From assembly GCF_051020985.1 (NCBI RefSeq), contig NC_134999.1, forward strand, positions 28,181,160 through 28,245,159: a stretch of DNA of 64,000 bases. Reading direction: 5' to 3'. A model generated the notes under the pieces. That model worked only from the letters and a program-made list of their open reading frames with translations, was not told where the DNA came from and did not search any database. Positions 61,701 through 64,000 of the stretch are shown in pieces; position 1 is the stretch's first letter, and every line of letters starts with the position of its first letter. The translations under genes were made by a program, and so were the position numbers. Source of the DNA: Nomia melanderi (taxonomy: Eukaryota; Arthropoda; Insecta; Hymenoptera; Halictidae).

Positions 61701-61749
61701 CGAATACCCAGCTCGGTACATGCTCGAAACACGCGAATCGCGATCTCAC
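43483..61749 (-). CDS. PC: Pyruvate carboxylase, mitochondrial (12 coding exons, 5' end outside the window)
   Basis: This biotin enzyme carboxylates pyruvate to oxaloacetate in the mitochondrial matrix using ATP and bicarbonate, feeding the TCA cycle and gluconeogenesis. The exons, in transcription order, are 61749-61430, 60488-60338, 59542-59331, 57406-57204, 55911-55650, 54826-54508, 51012-50962, 48711-48244, 47264-46875, 45716-45281, 44611-44215 and 43731-43483. They total 3458 nt, all phases agree, and they encode about 1152 residues (residue 1 here is the Gly shared with the upstream exon). Biotin carboxylase motifs lie at residues 149-158 and 279-287, carboxyltransferase metal ligands at 546, 715, 745 and 747, and the biotinyl Lys at 1118. 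Full-length animal PC is about 1180 residues, so only roughly the first 45 residues, including the targeting peptide, are missing. Introns range from 0.48 to 3.5 kb and carry several MITEs. I see no frameshift or premature stop, so the gene looks intact. Confidence 0.98.
44215..44611 (-). CDS. PC: PC exon K: allosteric/tetramerisation (PT) region
   Basis: The acceptor is TTACAG and the donor GTAAAG. The first base completes Arg, giving the join RSKILKDMPRIKGRPG. It encodes residues 938-1070, ending FIRDKEAVK in phase 0. The segments MSAALYPEV, YGPVDKLETRIFLTGP and FFEMNGQLRS are typical of the region linking carboxyltransferase to biotin carrier, which forms most of the PT domain together with part of exon F. 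In other PCs this domain holds the acetyl-CoA effector site and mediates tetramer contacts. Confidence 0.96.
44759..44910 (-). mobile_element. Family G fragment in the PC intron between exons J and K
   Basis: ATTAATATGTAATCCTTATA, then ATTATAACAATAGATTTT and AAATCATTTCGAATATTTAA, match the interior of the other family G copies in reverse. Both termini are missing. Confidence 0.55.
45120..45258 (+). mobile_element. MITE family C, partial copy C4, in the PC intron between exons J and K
   Basis: Only the right part is recognisable: ATTTAATTTGAATTCACAAG, then TCTTCACCGCAAGTGTGACA and GGCAAGGGGTTAA ending at 45258. The left boundary is uncertain. It stops about 20 bp short of the exon J donor. 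Confidence 0.6.
45281..45716 (-). CDS. PC: PC exon J: carboxyltransferase C-terminal region
   Basis: The acceptor is TTTGCAG and the donor GTAACT. The exon starts by completing Gly, then TPNDTNLDL, and encodes residues 793-937, ending GGFPEPL plus two bases of an Arg codon. TMKSGNADVY, NEIPGGQYTNLQFQA, IKVTPSSKVVGDLAQFMV and EELSFPKSVVEF are conserved in the C-terminal helical part of the carboxyltransferase domain. The first few residues of the open frame upstream of the acceptor are intronic. Confidence 0.97.
45774..45953 (+). repeat. 45-bp imperfect tandem repeat, about 4 units, in the PC intron between exons I and J
   Basis: The core TATCAATATTTT or TATGAATATTTT recurs at 45819, 45864 and 45909, with a fourth, more diverged unit before them. 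The period is a multiple of three, so one plus-strand frame stays open and reads as a 15-residue Tyr/Asn/Lys-rich repeat (YQYFNNCNYLNCKRS and relatives). It is antisense to PC and intronic. I regard it as a minisatellite rather than a gene. Confidence 0.85.
46454..46713. mobile_element. MITE family J in the PC intron between exons I and J
   Basis: The left end, AAACCTTTTAACTACTA, and right end, CGTAGCTAAAAGGTTAA, form an inverted repeat of about 15 bp. TTAA is intact at the right (46710-46713). The left half also carries CACTATAGTGGC and GCGCCACTATAGCAG, a short internal inverted pair. It lies 161 bp downstream (in PC direction) of the exon I donor. Confidence 0.7.
46875..47264 (-). CDS. PC: PC exon I: carboxyltransferase core with the carbamylated Lys
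   Basis: The acceptor is CTCTAG and the donor GTGAGT. The exon completes the Gly of the motif that begins GMEAAGKAGG. It encodes residues 663-792. Lys715 in LAIKDMAGLLKP matches the carbamylated Lys of human PC (Lys741). His745 and His747 in HIHTHDTAGAG match the metal ligands His771 and His773. GADVVDVAVDSMSGMTSQPS follows. All metal ligands are present, so transfer of CO2 from carboxybiotin to pyruvate should work. The exon ends with one base of a split Gly. Confidence 0.98.
47651..48181. repeat. Large intronic palindrome (arms about 240 bp) between PC exons H and I
   Basis: Arms of about 47651-47900 and 47944-48181 are imperfect reverse complements around a loop of about 43 bp. Matched landmarks are ACAAGGAAAGGCATCGAACC on the left against its inverted partner ending at 48181, and TATAAAATTGCAAAATAA on the left against TTATTTTGCAATTTTATA on the right. 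The outer part of the arm reads GGTTCGATACC (right arm) and the inverse of GGTTCGATGCC (left arm), resembling a pol III B box. Open frames crossing it are not conserved between arms and look incidental. It is probably two inverted copies of one mobile repeat. Confidence 0.75.
48244..48711 (-). CDS. PC: PC exon H: start of the carboxyltransferase barrel
   Basis: The acceptor is TTCAG and the donor GTGAGT. It encodes residues 507-662, starting DVKEPPKGFRQIYKEKGPEA and ending NYLPNLLI plus a split Gly. DTTFRDAHQSLLATR at 541-555 opens the TIM barrel. Asp546 matches the catalytic-metal ligand of human PC (Asp572). ENWGGATFD, RGANAVGYTNYPDN and MDVFRVFDSLN are near-invariant. This is the largest exon in the window, at 468 nt. 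Confidence 0.98.
50962..51012 (-). CDS. PC: PC exon G: 51-nt frame-neutral linker exon, possible cassette exon
   Basis: The acceptor is a run of seven T followed by AG, and the donor is GTATGC, weaker than consensus. It begins with two bases that complete a split Asp and ends with one G. It encodes about 17 residues, FAKLAAAEENGDADLP plus the shared Asp codons, rich in Ala, Glu and Asp. Because the exon on each side meets it in the same phase, splicing F directly to H also gives Asp and keeps frame. It sits 3.5 kb after exon F and 2.25 kb before exon H. The peptide is not a conserved PC motif, so the call rests on splice sites, phase and position. Whether it is constitutive or alternative cannot be seen here. 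Confidence 0.75.
53377..53620. mobile_element. MITE family R in the PC intron between exons F and G
   Basis: The left end, ATAACACATTCACGCTGGG, and right end, ACCGGCGTGAACGTGTTAA, pair as an inverted repeat of about 16 bp. It is about 244 bp long. Repeat E2 begins 4 bp after its right TTAA. Confidence 0.68.
53625..53869 (+). mobile_element. Repeat family E, copy E2, in the PC intron between exons F and G
   Basis: It starts TTAACTGCGTTTGACGAGTA and repeats GCGTTTGACGAGTATACAC about 150 bp later. It ends with the AAACTAAATTCCACAGTTAA block shared with E3. It follows element R by only 4 bp. Confidence 0.65.
54508..54826 (-). CDS. PC: PC exon F: end of biotin carboxylase and start of the linker
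   Basis: The acceptor is ACAG and the donor GTACAG. It starts in phase 0 with VIAHAGDLQ and encodes residues 384-489. REFRVRGVKTNIPFLLN and the FIDENPQLF segment complete the biotin carboxylase domain. RAQKLLNYLG and VNGPSTPL then lead into the variable linker. The exon ends with a single G of a split codon. The frame stays open for about 40 more codons past the donor, but those residues have no family counterpart, and the frame and split codon fit only if splicing occurs at 54508. Confidence 0.94.
54875..55308 (+). mobile_element. MITE family C, copy C5, in the PC intron between exons E and F
   Basis: It is bounded by TTAA at 54875 and 55305. The left end is TTAACCCCTTGTCCTATGAT and the right end GTGTGACACGATGTTATAGG then ACACGGGGTTAA. 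It includes the family blocks AATTCTAGGCATATCCTACG and AATATTTAATTTGAATTTAA, plus about 150 bp of extra sequence absent from C6. It begins about 49 bp upstream (in PC direction) of the exon F acceptor. Confidence 0.75.
55650..55911 (-). CDS. PC: PC exon E: C-terminal part of biotin carboxylase
   Basis: The acceptor is TTCAG and the donor GTACAG. One base completes the Gly split from exon D, giving the join ITG-IDLVQSQIRIAEG. It encodes residues 297-383. Family motifs include GSAIQCRVTTEDP, QPDTGRIEVFRSG and SPYYDSLLVK, which close the biotin carboxylase fold. The exon ends in phase 0 after Lys. The C-terminal subdomain carries its conserved basic and acidic residues without gaps. Confidence 0.96.
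57204..57406 (-). CDS. PC: PC exon D: biotin carboxylase catalytic segment
   Basis: The acceptor is GTAG and the donor GTAAGA. The exon begins VVEIAPAPLLD in phase 0 and ends with two bases of a Gly codon. It encodes residues 229-295. The segment at 279-293, FIEVNARLQVEHTVTEE, carries the active site. Glu279 and Asn281 correspond to the metal ligands, and Arg283, Gln285 and Glu287 to the bicarbonate and base residues (E. coli Glu288, Asn290, Arg292, Gln294, Glu296). All are intact, so the carboxylation half-reaction should be functional. Confidence 0.97.
57508..57810. repeat. Degenerate tandem duplication in the PC intron between exons C and D
   Basis: Two units share GTAAAAACNATTTAyTG, TTATTCACTGATTGTAAATT and TGACGATTTTTRAAA. 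The second core lies 180 bp after the first, with a small insertion in unit two. It is non-coding. Confidence 0.7.
59331..59542 (-). CDS. PC: PC exon C: biotin carboxylase ATP-grasp domain
   Basis: The acceptor is TTCAG and the donor GTCAGT. The first two bases complete the split Gly of the glycine-rich loop, followed by MRVV. It encodes residues 158-228. AFGNGAMFIEKFIERPRH, then IEVQLLGD, and the closing YERDCSVQRRHQK are hallmark biotin carboxylase segments that contact the ATP. The exon ends in phase 0. The open frame continues past the donor into the intron, but family similarity stops exactly at the GTCAGT, which fixes the exon end. Confidence 0.96.
59614..59796 (+). mobile_element. MITE family B, copy B4, in the PC intron between exons B and C
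   Basis: TTAA bounds both ends (59614 and 59793). The left terminus is TTAACCCTTTGCACTCGAG and the right terminus CCGAGTACAAAGGATTAA. It is shorter than the other copies because part of the AAT-rich centre is missing. It lies antisense to PC and inside an intron, well away from the splice sites. Confidence 0.82.
60338..60488 (-). CDS. PC: PC exon B: ATP-grasp lid and glycine-rich loop
   Basis: The acceptor is ATCAG and the donor GTGATA. It starts in phase 0 with Val directly after the GDK of exon A and ends with one base of a split Gly codon. It encodes residues 108-157. AGVPIVPGTDGP at 117-128 is typical of biotin carboxylases. Lys149 in IFKAAYGGGGRG aligns with the ATP-binding Lys of E. 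coli biotin carboxylase (Lys159). The glycine-rich loop at 153-158 runs across the junction into exon C. The exon is only 151 nt long and is recognised by homology and frame continuity. Confidence 0.95.
61126..61275 (+). mobile_element. Repeat family E, truncated copy E4, in the PC intron between exons A and B
   Basis: It starts TTAACTGCATTCGACAAGTA. TTCAACGATGAATTCTTCTG and the second CTGCGTTTGAGGAAT block follow. The right third, present in E1-E3, is missing. Confidence 0.6.
61430..61749 (-). CDS. PC: PC exon A (first exon in window): start of the biotin carboxylase domain
   Basis: The acceptor is TGCAG and the donor GTATAA. The exon starts with the last two bases of a split Gly codon (the Gly of the conserved ANRGE motif) and ends after a Lys codon, in phase 0. 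It encodes residues 1-107, beginning GEIAIRVFRAC, followed by YSEQD, the HPGYGFLSE motif at 70-78 and GPSP at 95-98, and ending GDK. These are the N-terminal Rossmann-like subdomain signatures of the biotin carboxylase family. A GTG inside the exon could be mistaken for a start codon, but similarity to PC continues upstream of it to the acceptor. The preceding exon, with the mitochondrial presequence, is not in the 2.25 kb that remain upstream. Confidence 0.96.
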
Positions 61750-61830
61750 CTGCACAATATCAAATTATATTTATTAATAAGTGAGCAAAACTAAATTGAA
61801 GAGTAAACAGTGGGGCCCCGTATAACGCGA

Positions 61831-62070
61831 TTAACACTACTGTTACTCTAGAACCACCGTACCAACCAAAATGACTAATTTCGATTTGTCTATTTCGCAA
61901 TTATTGATATTTTAACATAGAGTATTCGAAATGACTTTGAAAATAAATAGTTTCACTTGAATACTAAAATGAATGTCTGAAGAAACCGAAAATAATCTAT
62001 TACAATCTTTATAGAGATTACAAATTAGTCATATTAAATGCTTGATAAAGTAAAGGCGCTAGTAAATGAC
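61831..62070 (+). mobile_element. Family G copy in the upstream PC intron
   Basis: It starts TTAACACTACTGTTACTCTA then GAACCACCGTACC, and continues through GAAATGACTTTGAAAATAAA, AATGAATGTCTGAAGAAACC and CTTTATAGAGATTACAAATT, the family G order. The right end is degenerate, so the boundary is approximate. Confidence 0.65.
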
Positions 62071-62089
62071 TAGAAGTTGAGCATTTTTC

Positions 62090-62352
62090 TGGGAAACGTA
62101 AAGAATAAAGTTTTTAAAGGCAGTAACCTTTCAATAAATGCGCGATAGATGTGCATATACCGACCCAACTCCGAAACTATTTCGTTGAGGTTGGTTGTAT
62201 ACCTGCAATTTCTAATATGGAATTAACTTCTTGTCATTTGTATTTGACCCTTTACTTGTAATTTCTCATGATCATTGCAGATAAACCATATTAATGTAAT
62301 CAATTGTAATGTCTTTGGTTTTATTATAACTGATTAACTGCTAACTAACACA
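62090..62352 (-). repeat. Repeat N, copy 2, in the upstream PC intron
   Basis: GGTTGTATACCTGCAATTTC, then TTGTCATTTGTATTTGACCC and TTTACTTGTAATTTCTCATG, are the inverse of 27885-28190. It lies between a family G copy and D2, so this part of the intron is almost all repeat. Confidence 0.75.
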
Positions 62353-62355
62353 TGA

Positions 62356-62578
62356 TTAACACTAGGTTTACGGAACCCGTCAATTTGACGCAGATTGAAT
62401 TTTACAAACATTATTTGGTAAATGTTTCAATCGGTTTTCGTTGATCCAATTACACGAATATGAATCCTGATTGTCTATTTTTACATCTACAATTTCCAAA
62501 ATCTAAATGAACGAATATCAACTTCCCCCGGAACAATAGAATAAACTGTACAATAAATGCCCGTAAACCTAGTGTGAA
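62356..62578 (+). mobile_element. MITE family D, copy D2, in the upstream PC intron
   Basis: The left end is TTAACACTAGGTTTACGGAA and the right end CCGTAAACCTAGTGTGAA. These are inverted copies of each other over about 17 bp, making this the clearest terminal repeat in the family. The right TTAA has changed to TGAA. Confidence 0.82.
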
Positions 62579-63062
62579 CTGTTAGCTATCTCGTTTTAAG
62601 TATTGAATTTCAAAAATGTCTTCATTTAATTTCTCATCTTCTTAGAGCTGACGGAAGCCGTCGGTTGATTAGAAGGTTTAATAAGGATACCAACGTCATC
62701 TCATCGAAGTACGATTGGAAATTAATTCAAGTGTACGTCTACCGTTGTGCGCACACAGTGCTCAAATACATATTTGCCTTTCAAAGATCACTTGAGATCA
62801 AGGTTTTGTATTTGTATATGCTTATAGTAAAACTTTGATCCGATGTAGTTACGTGAGCACTCATTACTCTGCTTAAAAGACTAAAGTTCCTCAAAGAAAT
62901 GTCCACAGTTCTCTAGATTTCTCACAGAAAGAACACAATTTTTCTCAATCGGAAGAATATGTATCTAGAGACTCAATTTAAAACGTAAAAAATTACGCAA
63001 TAAAGTGTGTGACATATAAAGAAGACTTATCGCTGGAATCCATACAAATGTCCCCATTGTTT

Positions 63063-63310
63063 TTAAGCCCTTACCCTATGATTTCTTTCTCAACCATGAT
63101 TGACACATCCATTTCGCCATCAATAATTTGTTGTAAAAATGAGAAAATTCTAGGCACATTCTATGTATATGTTTACTATCCAGTATAACAACTGATAACG
63201 GAAGAATAACATTTAATTTGAATTCAAAAGAATCGACTAATATGTAAGTATGTTTGCTGAATAAAACCATCAGCACGAGTCTTGCACGATGTTACAGGTC
63301 AAGGAGTTAA
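63063..63310 (+). mobile_element. MITE family C, copy C6, in the upstream PC intron
   Basis: It starts TTAAGCCCTTACCCTATGAT followed by TTCTTTCTCAACC, and ends GCACGATGTTACAGGTCAAG then GAGTTAA. The interior AATTCTAGGCACATTCTATG and GATAACGGAAGAATAACATT match C5. TTAA is present on both ends. Confidence 0.75.
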
Positions 63311-64000
63311 TGATAGTATAAGAAAATGTTTAAAGTACAGGTTAAACGAAAAACAAATACATATTAAACACTGTTTTCAAGGTTGTCTTCTTATAGTTCT
63401 TACCATTATCAATATTTTTGTATATGAAAATATATATGTACATAAATTATTCCTTCACTTTGAATATTATAATCTATATCGTTAGAAATTTAAATAATCT
63501 ATTGTTACAATTGTAATAATAATTATATATCAATCGCACTGAATATTAACCGTTTCTAGTGTTAAGATATACATAGATAGGAGATGAATATATCACATTG
63601 TATGTGAATCGTGTAGTTCATTCTAAAAAGCACGTTGTAATTAGGCGAAGTGCTCGGATGAATGCTTCATTACAAAGGAAAAAAAATCCAGTTCGATTAA
63701 TCGCATGACCTTGTTCTAAATAATGCGACGATACTTCAAATCGAACGTTCGTATGAGATTAAACTGGCAAGATTTATTAACGCTTCGAGATTATACCCGA
63801 TCTGATAGAAAATGCATAATTCATTTATAATGTACACAATTAATGTGCATACCGTAACTTTCAGTAATATCAGACGAATAAAACAACGCATTATTAATTT
63901 ATTACAAATTCAATTTCTTTCTTCGACAATTTGATTTCTATGGTCATCGCGTAAAAAGAGTTACACAGTATGAATCGGAGTATACAAAAAACTGAAATAC

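Larger units (their letters stand above)
61750..64000 (-). other. Intron upstream of PC exon A, continuing past the window edge
   Basis: Phase requires the preceding exon to end with one base of a Gly codon followed by a donor, in the context of the conserved ANRG motif. I scanned the reverse strand for an Asn-Arg-Gly donor junction and found none, so the first coding exon lies beyond 64000. The interval is largely built of repeats: a family G copy at 61831-62070, repeat N at 62090-62352, family D at 62356-62578 and family C at 63063-63310. Confidence 0.6.

Noticed and set aside
61430..61732. A start codon for PC inside exon A
   Set aside because: The apparent start is an internal GTG (Val). 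PC similarity continues upstream to a proper acceptor, and the family needs an N-terminal presequence.
1..64000. CRISPR array, prokaryotic operon, phage or rRNA genes
   Set aside because: No spaced direct-repeat array, Shine-Dalgarno gene clusters or rRNA signatures were seen, and the single gene is intron-rich and animal-like.

Overview
This window is eukaryotic nuclear DNA, most likely from an insect and plausibly a hymenopteran such as a bee. The evidence is a strongly A+T-rich sequence with small CpG-rich patches, short coding exons separated by A+T-rich introns, canonical GT/AG splice sites, and an animal-type mitochondrial pyruvate carboxylase. The lineage below insect is inference. There are no operons, phage, CRISPR arrays or prokaryotic signals.

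The only gene I can support is pyruvate carboxylase (PC) on the minus strand. Twelve coding exons run from 61749 (upstream) to the stop codon at 43483. All eleven internal junctions keep the reading frame. The exons encode about 1152 residues: most of the biotin carboxylase domain, the allosteric/tetramerisation region, the carboxyltransferase barrel and the biotin carrier domain with its biotinyl lysine. The exon or exons with the mitochondrial targeting sequence and the first biotin carboxylase strand lie beyond 64000. A 51-nt exon (50962-51012) in the linker between the biotin carboxylase and carboxyltransferase halves has matching phases on both sides, so it can be included or skipped without changing frame. 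It supplies most of the extra linker length relative to vertebrate PC.

Positions 1 to about 42000 hold no gene I can identify. This stretch is A+T-rich intergenic (or long-intron) DNA with a few CpG-rich patches, the strongest at 13130-13560 and 6950-7340. It also holds many short non-autonomous DNA-transposon copies.

The main structure beyond the gene is a dense population of roughly 150-450 bp repeats of at least a dozen families. Many copies begin and end at the tetranucleotide TTAA and carry terminal inverted repeats, as expected for piggyBac-type MITEs. I named them A to R for this report. Copies occur both in the gene-free region and inside PC introns. Some are nested, and several sit end to end at or within a few bases of each other's TTAA. 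Other structures are a palindromic pair of about 240 bp in one PC intron, a 74-bp tandem repeat, a 45-bp (15-codon) tandem repeat and several large dispersed duplications. No transposase gene is visible.
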